Source: Azospirillum fermentarium (GTDB lineage Bacteria > Pseudomonadota > Alphaproteobacteria > Azospirillales > Azospirillaceae). Taken from it: a stretch of 64,000 nt of DNA. This document shows, piece by piece, positions 45,237-54,540 of this stretch. The notes beneath the pieces were generated by a model. It was given only the letters and a program-made list of their open reading frames with translations. It had not been told where the DNA came from and did not search any database. Each line of letters starts with the position of its first letter. The first letter of the stretch is position 1. Position numbers and translations under genes: made by a program. Location: assembly GCF_025961205.1 (NCBI RefSeq), contig NZ_JAOQNH010000001.1, positions 2,442,001 to 2,506,000 of the forward strand, read 5' to 3'.

Positions 45237-47225
45237 ATGTCGCTCATCGCATGGGACGACAAATTTTCGGTGGGCGTGCGCGAATTCGACGACGCCCACA
45301 AACGACTGATGGCGCTCCTGAACCAGTTGTGGGACGCGAACGAGCAGCGCCAGGGCGGCGACGTGCTGGGCCGCATCCTGGCGGAACTGATCAGCTACAC
45401 CGCCACCCACTTCGCCGAGGAAGAGGCGCTGTTCCGCAAATGGAACTACCCTGTCCTCGACCGTCATAGGGACATCCACGAGAAGCTGAAGGCGACCGCC
45501 GTCTCGCTTCAGCAGAAATTCGCCAACGAAAAGGCGGACGTCATCTCCGACGAGGTGTTCGACTTCCTGCGCGACTGGCTGACCAAGCACATCCTGGGCG
45601 AGGATATGCTCTACAAGAGCTATTTCAACAGCCTTGGCATCACCAGCACCCGTGACGAGCCGCCGGACCTGGACAACGCGCAGAACCCGTTGCGCGGCGC
45701 CGGGCTGGCCGTCACGACCGGGGCGCTGCTGGCCGGCGGCACGGTGGCCGGCGGCATCGGGCTGCTGGGGGTGCCGTGGCTTGTGCCCACGGGCATGGCG
45801 TTGAGTGCGGCCGGGCTGGGGCTGTACGCGGTGTTCACGCTGCGGCTGTTCCCGACGCTGCGGGCCATGGCCTCGGCCTTCGGGCGGGCGGCGCTGCGCG
45901 ATTCCGATGTGCCGATCCCGGCCGGGGCCGCTCATGGGCCGCTGGCCGACCTGTCCCGCGCACTGCGGGTGCTGAAGGCCAACACCAGCGAAATGCGCCG
46001 CCAGACGTCGGAGGTTGACGGGCTGATGCGCAAGGCGGAACAGGAGCGCCGGCAACAGCTTCTCGATATGTCCGACGGGCTGGAAGGGGTGGTGAACGAA
46101 TCCGTCACCACCATCATCGACCGGGCCCGCCAGATGCGCACCAGCGCCGAACACATGCACGCCCAGGCCGACGACGTGCGCAGCCAGAGCCAGTCGGTGG
46201 CCCGCGCCGCGCAGGAGGCGACCCACAGCGTCCAGGGCGTGGCATCGTCGGCCAACGAGCTGGCCCACGCCATTTCCGAGATCGAACGCCACGTGCAGCA
46301 GTCGAGCGGCATCGCCGCCGATGCGGTGACCGAGGCCGACCGCACCAGCGCCATCGTCAGGGCGCTGGCCGAATCCTCCGCCCGCATCGGCGAGGTGGTG
46401 CAGCTCATCAACGACATCGCCGGGCAGACGAACCTTCTGGCGCTGAACGCCACCATCGAAGCGGCCCGCGCGGGCGAGGCCGGCAAGGGATTCGCCGTGG
46501 TGGCGTCGGAGGTCAAGAGCCTGGCCAACCAGACCGCCAAGGCCACCGAGGACATCACCGGCCAGATCGGAGCCATCCAGGGGGCGGTGAACGAGGCGGT
46601 GCAGGCCATCGGCTCCATCAGCGCCACCATCGGCCAGATCAGCGCCATCACCCGCACGGTCAGCGTTTCCGTCGCGGTGCAGAAGACGGCCACCAGCTCC
46701 ATCGCCGAACAGGCCAGCCACGCCGCATCGGGCACCACCCGCGTGCTGGCCAGCATGGACAGCGTGTCCTCCACGTCCGAAGACGCCGGGCGCATGTCGG
46801 CGGCGGTGCTGGAAAACGCCGCGTCGGTGGCGGAGGAGATCGAACGGCTGCGCAGCCGTCTGGTCGCCACCCTGCGCCAGTCGGCGGCGGGCAACCGGCG
46901 CGAGCACAGCCGGGTGCCGGTGGACCTGATCATCCACGCCGACGGCCAGGGCCATCACCTGTCCAGCCATGTGAAGGATCTCAGCATGGGCGGCGCCCTG
47001 CTCGACCCGCGGCTGGACGTGGGGCCGGGCACGCGGCTGTCGGTGACCATCGACCAGGAACACGCCAGTTTCCCCGCCGTGGTGGTGAACCACAGCGCCA
47101 AGGGCACCCACATCCGCTTCGATCTGGATGGGGCCGGGGAAACCCGCCTGCGCCACATCATCGAACGGCTGTCGGGCAGCATCGAAGGGCTGACGGTGAT
47201 GGCCGCCCACGGCTATCGTTCCTGA
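45237..47225 (+). CDS. hemerythrin-chemoreceptor-PilZ fusion protein
   Basis: A 662-residue protein with three modules. Residues 1-135 are a bacteriohemerythrin ([57 protein letters not shown]) with the usual H/E/D diiron ligands, so it probably binds O2 or NO. Two hydrophobic segments (about 155-176 and 178-202) form a hairpin that puts the hemerythrin domain in the cytoplasm. MCP signalling helices follow ([17 protein letters not shown] near 396). Residues 553-648 form a PilZ domain with RREHSR and DLSMGG motifs, the c-di-GMP-binding pair. The ATG at 45237 is just after a GGGG site. Its 3' end overlaps the convergent TetR gene by 13 bases. Confidence 0.93.
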   Translation: MSLIAWDDKFSVGVREFDDAHKRLMALLNQLWDANEQRQGGDVLGRILAELISYTATHFAEEEALFRKWNYPVLDRHRDIHEKLKATAVSLQQKFANEKADVISDEVFDFLRDWLTKHILGEDMLYKSYFNSLGITSTRDEPPDLDNAQNPLRGAGLAVTTGALLAGGTVAGGIGLLGVPWLVPTGMALSAAGLGLYAVFTLRLFPTLRAMASAFGRAALRDSDVPIPAGAAHGPLADLSRALRVLKANTSEMRRQTSEVDGLMRKAEQERRQQLLDMSDGLEGVVNESVTTIIDRARQMRTSAEHMHAQADDVRSQSQSVARAAQEATHSVQGVASSANELAHAISEIERHVQQSSGIAADAVTEADRTSAIVRALAESSARIGEVVQLINDIAGQTNLLALNATIEAARAGEAGKGFAVVASEVKSLANQTAKATEDITGQIGAIQGAVNEAVQAIGSISATIGQISAITRTVSVSVAVQKTATSSIAEQASHAASGTTRVLASMDSVSSTSEDAGRMSAAVLENAASVAEEIERLRSRLVATLRQSAAGNRREHSRVPVDLIIHADGQGHHLSSHVKDLSMGGALLDPRLDVGPGTRLSVTIDQEHASFPAVVVNHSAKGTHIRFDLDGAGETRLRHIIERLSGSIEGLTVMAAHGYRS

Positions 47226-47812
47226 CGGGGAATGGCGGCGTCGATCAGCACCGACGCCGTGTCCGCCGCCGCCGGGGCATGGACGCTGCGGCTGCCGGCG
47301 GCGTAGGCGCCGTCCATCACCATCAGCAACTGCACCGCCAGCCGTTCGGGATCCGCCGCCCCCGCTGCCCCCGCCAGCCGGGTGAAATAGGCCAGCACGT
47401 CGCGGCGGTGGGCATCGGCCACGTCCAGCCCCGGATGACCCGCCGCGCCATACTCCACCACCGTGTTGAGAAACGGGCACCCGCGGAAGCCCGGACTGAC
47501 CGCCCAGCGGTCCAGCGAGCGGAACAGCGCCTTCAACTGTTCGCGCGGGTCGCCGGGATGGCGGCTGGTCACCCGGCCCCACCATTGCCACACCTGCGCC
47601 CGGGTTTCCTCCAGCCACGCGCAGACCAGATCGTCCTTTGACGGGAAATTGCGGTACAGGCTCATCTTCGCCACGCCGGAGCGGGCGATGATGGTGTCCA
47701 CCCCCACCGCCCGGATGCCCTCGCGGTAGAACAGGTCCGCCGCCGTCTCCAGGATGCGCACACGGGCGGACCGGGGCGGGGTGGCGGCGGTGCCGGCGGG
47801 CGGGGTGGTCAT
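47213..47812 (-). CDS. TetR-family transcriptional regulator
   Basis: A 199-residue repressor-type regulator. The N-terminal helix-turn-helix is [45 protein letters not shown], a strong TetR match; the C-terminal ligand domain includes [15 protein letters not shown], typical of a common TetR subgroup. The ATG at 47812 is the better start; the frame is open to 47893 but that crosses the operator region. It is divergent from a MaoC-family gene, with two matching operators between. The inducer is unknown. Confidence 0.93.
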   Translation of the reverse strand: MTTPPAGTAATPPRSARVRILETAADLFYREGIRAVGVDTIIARSGVAKMSLYRNFPSKDDLVCAWLEETRAQVWQWWGRVTSRHPGDPREQLKALFRSLDRWAVSPGFRGCPFLNTVVEYGAAGHPGLDVADAHRRDVLAYFTRLAGAAGAADPERLAVQLLMVMDGAYAAGSRSVHAPAAADTASVLIDAAIPRQER

Positions 47813-47846
47813 GGCGCATGGCTTTCCGGGCGGGAAGTGACGAAGC

Positions 47847-47867
47847 CCTCTCCCCACCAGGGAGAGG
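47847..47867. repeat. 8-bp hairpin in the TetR leader
   Basis: CCTCTCCC (47847-47854), loop CACCA, GGGAGAGG (47860-47867). With the preceding AAGC it shares AAGCCCTCTCCC with the palindrome at 4665-4687, so these look like copies of one dispersed family. Confidence 0.5.
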
Positions 47868-47894
47868 AAGGGCGAAACGGGAGGGCTTGACAAT

Positions 47895-47938
47895 GATACA
47901 GCTCTGTCTCATCCTCGGGCAAGAGACAGACCTGTCTC
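47895..47938. promoter_or_regulatory. paired TetR-type operators
   Basis: Two 16-bp sites share the core ACAG-N2-CTGT: GATACAGCTCTGTCTC (47895-47910) and GAGACAGACCTGTCTC (47923-47938, perfect 7-bp arms). Their centres are 28 bases apart. TTGACA at 47887-47892 could be the -35 element of the MaoC-gene promoter, with the first operator directly behind it. The likely binder is the divergent TetR protein. Confidence 0.7.
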
Positions 47939-47972
47939 ATTCATACCAACGACACGACCCGGACGGCATCCC

Positions 47973-48449
47973 ATGCGCTATTTCGACGACCTGTCCCCCG
48001 GCGACCGTTTCAGCGGCGGCCCCGTCACCGTCAGCGAGGCGGACATCACCACCTTCGCCCAAGCCTATGACCCCCAGCCCTTCCACCTGGACCATACGGC
48101 GGCGGACTCCTCCATCTTCGGCGGGCTGGCGGCCAGCGGGTGGCACACGGCGGCCCTGTCCATGCGCATGGTGGTGGACAGCGACGCACGTCTGGCCGCC
48201 GGCTATGTCGGTTTGGGGGTGGAGGATATGTCGTGGCCGCGCCCGGTACGCCCCGGCGACACCCTGCGCATCGAGCAGCAGGTGGTGGACACCCGCCTGT
48301 CCGGCAAACGGCCCGGCAGCGGCATCGTCAAGGTGCGGGTGGAGACGTTCAATCAGAACAACGAACTGGTGATGCGCTGGCACGCCAATCTGTTGGTTCC
48401 GCGGGCTCCCGCCCGAAGCAGTACCACCCTTTCGTCAGCGGCGGAATAA
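47973..48449 (+). CDS. MaoC-family dehydratase (hotdog fold)
   Basis: A 158-residue hotdog-fold protein. The hydratase motif is ITTFAQAYDPQPFHLDHTAA (D-x-x-P-x-H), then FGGLAASGWHTAALSMRMV, and RPVRPGDTLRIEQQVVDTR. MaoC-like proteins hydrate 2-enoyl-CoA or related thioesters. The ATG at 47973 is the natural start; the paired operators lie upstream, so the divergent TetR regulator probably controls it. Substrate unknown. Confidence 0.92.
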   Translation: MRYFDDLSPGDRFSGGPVTVSEADITTFAQAYDPQPFHLDHTAADSSIFGGLAASGWHTAALSMRMVVDSDARLAAGYVGLGVEDMSWPRPVRPGDTLRIEQQVVDTRLSGKRPGSGIVKVRVETFNQNNELVMRWHANLLVPRAPARSSTTLSSAAE

Positions 48450-48475
48450 TGCTGCATCTGCGAAAGGTATAGGCC

Positions 48476-48507
48476 AAAATAAAAAACCCGGCGGAAGATC
48501 CACCGGG
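48476..48507 (-). terminator. terminator downstream of the ABC1 kinase gene
   Basis: CCCGGCGG (48487-48494), loop AAGAT, CCACCGGG (48500-48507), 7 of 8 pairs, with A6 preceding, which is T6 on the minus strand followed by ATTTT. It lies about 200 bases beyond the ABC1 kinase stop and after the convergent MaoC gene. The rest of 48508-48706 is AT-rich and shows no gene. Confidence 0.65.
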
Positions 48508-48706
48508 CGGCAGGTGTTCATAAATTCTTCTTAGACTGTTTGGCGTTTCCTCCCTCGGGGCGTCTTTGGCTTTTGCCTTTTTAGCTCCCGTGGAAAGGTT
48601 TATGCCAAACTCAGACCCATATTAGAAGGATGCATTAGTCATAATCCCCACGCTCTTTGGTCTGATGAACGTAATAGAGATACCCCTTATAGCATATTAT
48701 CTTTCG

Positions 48707-50053
48707 CTAGGCTGGAGGGGGCACACCATGGGCCGCCAACGCCTCCTTCTGGCGGGCGGCCATGGCGTCCACGTCGAAATCGTCGATCAGGCCATGGAAC
48801 AGACGGTGCCAGTTGACCTGTGAGCCCAGCCGCAGGAACACCCCTCCCAACCCGATGGCGGCGCGGTCCATGAACACGAACTCGCGCGGGATCTCCACCC
48901 CGCCCACCCGGCGCAGTTCGGCGTGGACCCGCTCGGCGGTGTCGCGCCCATAGTGGCTGGCGTTGGTTTCGTCCAGCCCGCGGGTGCGGTCCTCCATCAG
49001 CGGGCCATAGATGAAGCGCGCCCAGATGTTCAGCACATCCACCAGGTCCCGCGTCAGGTTGCCGAAGCCCCAGGCGCGGTAGGCCTCCACCGCCCGTTCC
49101 TCGTCCCCTGCCCGCAAGGCGTGGTAGAGGTCGAGCACGCCCTTGACGAAACGGGGCGGAAACACGCGGATGCAGCCGAAATCCAGCAGGTTCAGCGACC
49201 GGTCGGGCCGCACCGTGTAATTGCCCAGATGCGGGTCGCCGTGGATGACGCCGTAGCGGTAGAACGGCACGTACCACGCCCGGAACATGGTCAGCGCCAG
49301 AGCGTCGCGGGAATCGGGGTTGTCGGCGACGAAATCCAGGATCTTCCGCCCCTCCACCCATTCCAGGGTCAGCAGGCGGCGTGTGGACAGCTCCGGCACC
49401 ACCGCCGGCACATGCACCCCGTCCACCCCGTCCAGCATGGTGCGGTAGAGGGCGGCGTGGCGCGCCTCCAACCCGTAATCCAGTTCCTCGCGCAGGCGGG
49501 CGGCGATCTCCTCCTGCACCTGCCGGGTGGACACCGCGTTGTCGGCCCGCTGGTAGAGCGAAAAGATCACCGACAATTGCCGCAGGTCGGCCTCCACCGC
49601 CGAGGCCATGTCGGGGTATTGCAGCTTGCAGGCCAGCACCCGCCCGTCCAGCCCCACCGCCCGGTGCACCTGCCCCAGGGAGGCCGCGGCGGCGGCGGTG
49701 TGCTCGAAGCTGCGGAACCGGCTCTGCCAGTCCGGCCCCAGTTCGCCCGCCATGCGGCGCTTGACGAAGGGCCAGCCCATGGCCGGCGCGTCGGATTGCA
49801 ACTGCGCCAGTTCGGCGGCGTATTCCCGTGGCAGGGCGTCGGGGATGGTGGACATCAGTTGTGCCACCTTCATCAACGGCCCCTTCAGCCCGCCCAACGC
49901 CGCCCGCAGATCGGCAGCGTGCTTTTGGCGTTCCAGCGGCAGCCCCAGAACCCGTTCTCCGGCCAGCCGCGCCGCCAGCCCGCCCACGGCGGTGCCGACA
50001 CGCGCATAGCGCGCCAGCCGCCCGCCCAGTGTGTTTTCATCGTGTTCCGCCAT
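48707..50053 (-). CDS. ABC1/AarF family atypical kinase (UbiB-like)
   Basis: A 448-residue member of the ABC1 (UbiB/Coq8) family, which supports ubiquinone synthesis or lipid handling. The N-terminal family motif reads GPLMKVAQLMS, so the usual K-x-G-Q is K-V-A-Q here. The Ala-rich nucleotide loop is AAAAASLGQVHRA, and the lower kinase motifs are GDPHLGNYTV and LNLLDFGCIR. Unlike E. coli UbiB there are no C-terminal membrane helices. The ATG at 50053 has a G-run upstream; a longer open frame to 50119 has no support. It is 81 bases downstream of the bacteriohemerythrin gene. Confidence 0.92.
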   Translation of the reverse strand: MAEHDENTLGGRLARYARVGTAVGGLAARLAGERVLGLPLERQKHAADLRAALGGLKGPLMKVAQLMSTIPDALPREYAAELAQLQSDAPAMGWPFVKRRMAGELGPDWQSRFRSFEHTAAAAASLGQVHRAVGLDGRVLACKLQYPDMASAVEADLRQLSVIFSLYQRADNAVSTRQVQEEIAARLREELDYGLEARHAALYRTMLDGVDGVHVPAVVPELSTRRLLTLEWVEGRKILDFVADNPDSRDALALTMFRAWYVPFYRYGVIHGDPHLGNYTVRPDRSLNLLDFGCIRVFPPRFVKGVLDLYHALRAGDEERAVEAYRAWGFGNLTRDLVDVLNIWARFIYGPLMEDRTRGLDETNASHYGRDTAERVHAELRRVGGVEIPREFVFMDRAAIGLGGVFLRLGSQVNWHRLFHGLIDDFDVDAMAARQKEALAAHGVPPPA

Positions 50054-50134
50054 GCCCCCCAATGTGGAGCGGCGGGGGGAAAGGTCCAGGGGGCGCTGGA
50101 GGGTTGGGCTACCGCGCATCCCCCCTTTCTCTTC

Positions 50135-50539
50135 TCACTGGCCGCCGCGCAGGCGGATCCAGGCGGCGGTGGCGCTGTCCATGGTGTTCTTGTGGTTGAT
50201 GAACCAGTCGGGGACGATTTCGGTGATGTAGCCGCGGGCCAGCATCAGGTTGCCGGCGGCCAGCCGCTTTTCGATGCCCTCAAGCTCACGGCGCACCCGC
50301 TCGTGCTCGTGCTTGTGAATGGGGGTGGCGGGGAAGTCGTACTGCTCCATCAGCCCCTCTTCACGGGCCAGATGGTCGCGCAGGTGGTCGGCGAAGCGCT
50401 TGAACCCGGCGGGAAAGTCGGTGTTGCTCAGGCCCGCCACCTCGGCCAGCAGTTCGACGGTTTCCTTGTGGTCGGCGTCGATGACGGCGTTGCCGACTTC
50501 CAGGCTGGAATCCCAGGACAGGGCGGTCAGGGTGGACAT
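50135..50539 (-). CDS. bacteriohemerythrin
   Basis: A 134-residue single-domain hemerythrin. Metal-ligand pattern: NAVIDADHKETVELL, FADHLRDHLAREEGLMEQYDFP, HKHEHERV and WFINHKNTMD; the H-x3-E, H-x3-H and H-x4-D spacing agrees with an O2- or NO-binding diiron site. It would store or scavenge O2 or NO in the cytoplasm. An FNR-type box lies 75 bases before the start codon, so expression at low oxygen is likely. Confidence 0.93.
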   Translation of the reverse strand: MSTLTALSWDSSLEVGNAVIDADHKETVELLAEVAGLSNTDFPAGFKRFADHLRDHLAREEGLMEQYDFPATPIHKHEHERVRRELEGIEKRLAAGNLMLARGYITEIVPDWFINHKNTMDSATAAWIRLRGGQ

Positions 50540-50613
50540 GGGCGGTTTTCCTTATGGGCAGAATGCACGTTTGTGCGCTGCGGTGAAGGTAACCCGCCCA
50601 CCCCCGGCGGATC

Positions 50614-50627
50614 TTGACCGAGATCAA
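50614..50627. promoter_or_regulatory. FNR-type box upstream of bacteriohemerythrin
   Basis: TTGACCGAGATCAA matches TTGAT-N4-ATCAA at nine of ten half-site positions. It lies 75 bases before the bacteriohemerythrin start and 50 bases past the end of the pepF gene, so the hemerythrin promoter is the only sensible target. Confidence 0.7.
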
Positions 50628-50676
50628 GCAATCCGCCGGTTTAGCTTTTTCCTGCCTCACGCCGCGGTGAGCACCC

Positions 50677-52536
50677 TTACTCCGCCTTTTCCAACTCGTC
50701 GATGAAACCGCGGATCACCGCCAGCCCCTTGCCCCAGAACGACGGATCGGCGGCATTCAGCCCGAACGGGGCCAGCAGTTCCTGATGCCGCAGGGTGCCG
50801 CCCGCCGACAGCATGGCGAGATATTTGCGGGCAAAGCCCTCTTCCGCGTCCTGATAGACGGCGTAGAGCGAGTTCACCAGACAATCCCCGAAGGCATAGG
50901 CGTAGACGTAGAACGGCGAATGGATGAAATGGGGGATGTAGGCCCAGTAATGCCGGTAACCCTCGTCGAAGCGCAGCGACGGACCCAGGCTGTCGGCCTG
51001 CACCTGCATCCAGATCTCGCCCAGCCGCTCGGCGGTCAACTCGCCCTCGGCCCGTTCGGCGTGGACCCGCGTTTCGAAATCATAGAAGGCGATCTGGCGG
51101 ACCACCGTGTTCAGCATGTCCTCGACCTTCGACGCCAGCATGATGCGGCGGCGTTTGGGATCGGTTTCGCCGTCCAGGAGCGCGCGGAAGGTCAGCATCT
51201 CCCCGAACACCGACGCGGTTTCGGCCAGCGTCAGCGGCGTGTCGGACAAGAGATGCCCCTGCCCGCCCGCCAGGATCTGATGCACCCCGTGCCCCAGTTC
51301 GTGGGCGAGCGTCATCACGTCGCGGGTCTTGCCCTGGTAGTTCACCAGCAGATAGGGATGCGCGCTGGGCACGGTGGGGTGGGCGAAGGCGCCCGGCGCC
51401 TTGCCGGGGCGCACCGGCGCGTCGATCCAGGCGTTGCGGAAGAAGCGTTCGCCCAGGTCACCCAGTTCCGGCGAGAATCGGCGGTAGGCGCCCAGCACCA
51501 GATCGCGCGCCTCGTCCCAGCGGATGCTGCGGTCGGCGTCGTCGGGCAGCGGCGCGTTGCGGTCCCAGTAATCCAGGTGCTCCCGGCCGAACCATGTCGC
51601 CTTCAGCCGGTAATAGCGGTGGGACAGGTCGGGGTAGGATTCCTTGACCGCCGCGGCCAAGGCATCCACCACCGAATCCTCGACCCGGTTGGACAGGTTG
51701 CGGGACGACACCGGGCGGGGGTAGTTCCGCCACTTGTCGTCGATCTCCTTGTCCTTGGCCAGGGTGTTGGTGATGAGCGCGAACAGGCGCACATTGTCGC
51801 CCAGCACACGCCCCACCACCTCCGCCGCGTCCCGCCGGACGGCGGCAGAGCGGTCGGACAGGCGGTTCAGCGCCTCGGCGCAGGTCAGATCCTTGCCGCC
51901 GATGGGGAAGCGCAGCGACGCGATGGTCTCGTCGAACAGCCGGTTCCACGCCGCCCGGCCCACCACGTTCTTCTCGTGCAGCAGCCGTTCCATCTCGTCG
52001 GAAAGCTGGTGGTCGCGGAACAGCCGCACGTCGTTCAGCCACGGGGCATAACGGGCCAGATCCGCTGATTCCGCCAGCCGGGCGCGGAACTCGTCGTCAC
52101 CGATGTGGTTCAGCTCCAGGGTGAAGAACACCAGATGGGTGGAGATGCCGTTCACCCGCTCCTGCATCGACTGATAGAACTTGCCGATCACCGGGTCGGT
52201 CTGGTCGGCGGAATAGACCAGCCCGGCATACGACATGACGCGCGACAGCACCTCGTCGATGCGCTCGTACTCGGCGACGGCACGGGCCAGTTCGGCGCCG
52301 TCCACATGGGCCACCCGCCCGGCGTAGGTCTTGTGAAAGGCCTTGGACGCCGCCTCCATCCGGTCCAGGTCGGCCTTCAGCTCCGGCCCGTCCATGGACG
52401 GGTAGAGATCCCGAAGATCCCAGGTGGGCAAATCCCCCAGATCGGCATCCCCGGCGGCGGACGGGGCCGCGGCGGTGTCGGGCATGGACGGATGGTCGGA
52501 CAGGATGGAAGAACGCATGGCGATACCCCGGCTCAT
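50677..52536 (-). CDS. pepF: oligoendopeptidase F-type M3 metallopeptidase
   Basis: A 619-residue zinc peptidase of family M3B, cleaving short peptides in the cytoplasm. The zinc motif is TLAHELGHGVHQ (first H at about residue 411), with the third ligand in TLAETASVFGEMLTF and the C-terminal RHYWAYIPHFIHSPFYVYAYAFG typical of PepF. The length matches the family. The ATG at 52536 has GAGGGG a few bases upstream; alternatives in frame are 52518 and 52485, so the first 6-17 residues are uncertain. Confidence 0.94.
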   Translation of the reverse strand: MSRGIAMRSSILSDHPSMPDTAAAPSAAGDADLGDLPTWDLRDLYPSMDGPELKADLDRMEAASKAFHKTYAGRVAHVDGAELARAVAEYERIDEVLSRVMSYAGLVYSADQTDPVIGKFYQSMQERVNGISTHLVFFTLELNHIGDDEFRARLAESADLARYAPWLNDVRLFRDHQLSDEMERLLHEKNVVGRAAWNRLFDETIASLRFPIGGKDLTCAEALNRLSDRSAAVRRDAAEVVGRVLGDNVRLFALITNTLAKDKEIDDKWRNYPRPVSSRNLSNRVEDSVVDALAAAVKESYPDLSHRYYRLKATWFGREHLDYWDRNAPLPDDADRSIRWDEARDLVLGAYRRFSPELGDLGERFFRNAWIDAPVRPGKAPGAFAHPTVPSAHPYLLVNYQGKTRDVMTLAHELGHGVHQILAGGQGHLLSDTPLTLAETASVFGEMLTFRALLDGETDPKRRRIMLASKVEDMLNTVVRQIAFYDFETRVHAERAEGELTAERLGEIWMQVQADSLGPSLRFDEGYRHYWAYIPHFIHSPFYVYAYAFGDCLVNSLYAVYQDAEEGFARKYLAMLSAGGTLRHQELLAPFGLNAADPSFWGKGLAVIRGFIDELEKAE

Positions 52537-52605
52537 TCGGCCCCTCGCAGCATCAACAGGTTGATGGGATATAGGCCGCCGCGGCGCCGGGGAAAAGCCC
52601 GAAGC

Positions 52606-52974
52606 TCAGGCCCCGCCCTTTGGGGGCAGCGGGACGGCGGCCCGCTGGATCGCCACGTTGACGCATTGCATGTGCAGCTTGCGCCGGGCCAGCGCGCGGG
52701 CGCGGCTTTCGTCGGGGTCGGTGGTGGGCATGGCTTCGATGGTGCAGCCGCGCCAGCCGTTGGCGTCCAGCGCACGGGCCACCTCGGCATAGCCGAAATA
52801 CCCCTTGTCCGGCTGCTCCCACGGGGCCCGCAGGTCGGCGCGGCGCAGCACGAAGCGGTTGGACTGGCTGGACGCCCCCACATTGGTCAGCCGGGCCACC
52901 AGCAGCCGTTCGCCGTTGGTGTGGATCAGGGTCAGGATCGGGCGGATCCCGGTGATCGGCACGTCGTGGGTCAT
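52606..52974 (-). CDS. conserved-looking hypothetical protein
   Basis: A 122-residue soluble protein that I do not recognise. It begins MTHDVPITGIRPILTLIHTNGERLLVARLTNVGASSQSNRF and has a mixed alpha/beta composition with two cysteines (RGCTIEA, MQCVNV). It stands alone between pepF (69 bases) and the anti-sigma gene (96 bases), on the same strand. Codon usage matches the neighbours, which supports a real gene. Confidence 0.6.
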   Translation of the reverse strand: MTHDVPITGIRPILTLIHTNGERLLVARLTNVGASSQSNRFVLRRADLRAPWEQPDKGYFGYAEVARALDANGWRGCTIEAMPTTDPDESRARALARRKLHMQCVNVAIQRAAVPLPPKGGA

Positions 52975-53070
52975 CGTCGCTCGGCCATGAAGCCCCGCTG
53001 GGAAGGGCGCTGCACCACAAGCTTTAGTGCCGCACCCGTTCCATGACCAGCGTTTCCGTCACCGCCCCGT

Positions 53071-54009
53071 TCAACTGTCCTTGTTGCGGGTGTCGCTGAC
53101 CGGCTGGACCGGGTTCATCTGGTCCTGCGGCGGCCCGTCCGTGCTGTGCTGCTGGGTGTCGGCGGGGGGCTGCTGCTGGGACTGGCGTTTGGTCCGGCCC
53201 GACTTCACCTCCTCGTACACCGCCTTGGAGATGTTTTGCAGATCCTCCTTCGACAGCCGCCCGATCAGGGCATAGGCGGTCGAACCCTCCACCCAGTAGA
53301 ACGCCGCCACATCGCCGTTCTGGGCAAAGCGGAACGATGTCTCGGCACCGCTGACGGGGTTGCCGACGAACAGGGTGATCCGTTTGCCCTGCTCGTTGAT
53401 GTACATGTACTGGGCGCCGGCCCCGGTGTCGGTGGGCAGCGACCGCCCGCCGATCAGGCGGTAGCCGATGCGCCCCAGGTCGGGGCCGAAGATGTCGCGC
53501 CCCACCCGCTGGGACAGGAAGCTGTCCAGTGCGCCGCGGTCGTCGGCCCCCATCTCCACCTGGAACCGTTCGTCGGAGGTGTAGAAGCGGTGGGCCTGCG
53601 TCGCCTCTTCCGCGAAAAGCTGAAGCGAATGACCCTTGTCCATGGCCACGGGCGACGGCGCCACCGCACCGCGGCCCAGATAGCCGCCGGCCACCCCGGC
53701 GACCAGCAGGACCACGGCGGCGGCGGCCCGCATCCACGTCCGGCTGTACCACGGGGGGGTGTTGTCGTTGCCGGCCAACCGGCCCTTCAGCCGTTCGGCC
53801 AGCGCGTCCACGGGCACCGGGGCCGGTTCCCGCAGCACCGAATCGAACATCTCGTGCAGCAGGGCCGACTGGACACGGTAATCCTCGGCCCGCGCGGCGG
53901 CCTCGGCGTCTTCGGCCAGCCAGCGTTCCACCGCCAGCCGCCGCCCGGCATCGAGGTGCCCATCCACATAGGCGTGGAGATCGTCTTCCGTCACCCGGTA
54001 CTCGCTCAT
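53071..54009 (-). CDS. transmembrane anti-sigma factor (RsiW/ChrR-type)
   Basis: A 312-residue single-pass inner-membrane protein that would bind the ECF sigma factor. The cytoplasmic N-terminal domain EDDLHAYVDGHLDAGRRLAVERWLAEDAEAAARAE is the anti-sigma helical module; it lacks the H-x3-C-x2-C zinc motif. A membrane helix follows (WMRAAAAVVLLVAGVAGGYLG, about residues 92-112), then a 190-residue periplasmic domain with a Gln/Pro-rich tail. The ATG at 54009 overlaps the sigma stop (TGATG), so translation is coupled; a GTG one codon earlier is possible. Confidence 0.85.
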   Translation of the reverse strand: MSEYRVTEDDLHAYVDGHLDAGRRLAVERWLAEDAEAAARAEDYRVQSALLHEMFDSVLREPAPVPVDALAERLKGRLAGNDNTPPWYSRTWMRAAAAVVLLVAGVAGGYLGRGAVAPSPVAMDKGHSLQLFAEEATQAHRFYTSDERFQVEMGADDRGALDSFLSQRVGRDIFGPDLGRIGYRLIGGRSLPTDTGAGAQYMYINEQGKRITLFVGNPVSGAETSFRFAQNGDVAAFYWVEGSTAYALIGRLSKEDLQNISKAVYEEVKSGRTKRQSQQQPPADTQQHSTDGPPQDQMNPVQPVSDTRNKDS

Positions 54010-54539
54010 CACTTCACCCTTCGCAGGGCCACCGATCCCTCGGTCGCCAGCTTCGCCCGAACCGCTTCCCGCCCGCGCGACAGGCGCGACATGACGGTGC
54101 CGATGGGAATGCCGAGCACCTCGGCCACCTCATCGTATTTCAGGCCCTCCAGCGCCACCAGAAGCAGCACCTGGCGCTGCTCGTCGGGCAAGGCTTCCAC
54201 GGCCCGCATCATCTCGCGGACCTCCACCCGCTCCTCCTGGCGCGGCGGGGTGGTCAGGCGGCTTTCCACCGCCTCCACCGGCACCTCGTCAGGGCGTGCG
54301 GCGCGGGCACGGACCTGATTGACGTGGACGTTGTGCAGGATGGTGAAAAGCCACGCCCGCAGGTTCGTCCCCGCCTGAAAGCTGTCGGCCCGCGACACCG
54401 CGCGCACCAACGCTTCCTGCACCAGATCTTCGGCATCCACCGGATTGCGCAGCAGCGCGCGGGCGTACCGGCGCAACGACGCGATGTGGACTTCCAGCTC
54501 CGACCCGAATCTGCTCAACCGCGCACCTGCTCGTTCCAT
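54009..54539 (-). CDS. ECF-subfamily RNA polymerase sigma factor
   Basis: A 176-residue group IV sigma factor. Region 2 is LRRYARALLRNPVDAEDLVQEALVRAVSRADSFQAGTNLRAWLFTILHN (D-A-E-D-L-V-Q and W-L-F motifs), region 4 is LPDEQRQVLLLVALEGLKYDEVAEVLGIPIGTVMSRLSRGRE. The ATG at 54539 is the only sensible start; upstream TTG at 54596 would lie in the inverted repeat. It is paired with its anti-sigma. A strong nested inverted repeat ends one base before the start codon. An EcfG/ECF-like promoter motif occurs about 130 bases upstream. Stimulus unknown. Confidence 0.9.
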   Translation of the reverse strand: MERAGARLSRFGSELEVHIASLRRYARALLRNPVDAEDLVQEALVRAVSRADSFQAGTNLRAWLFTILHNVHVNQVRARAARPDEVPVEAVESRLTTPPRQEERVEVREMMRAVEALPDEQRQVLLLVALEGLKYDEVAEVLGIPIGTVMSRLSRGREAVRAKLATEGSVALRRVK

Positions 54540-54540
54540 C

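Noticed and set aside
45162..47912. 916-codon open frame antisense to the hemerythrin-PilZ chemoreceptor
   Set aside because: Shadow frame; no domain, and spans the convergent TetR gene.
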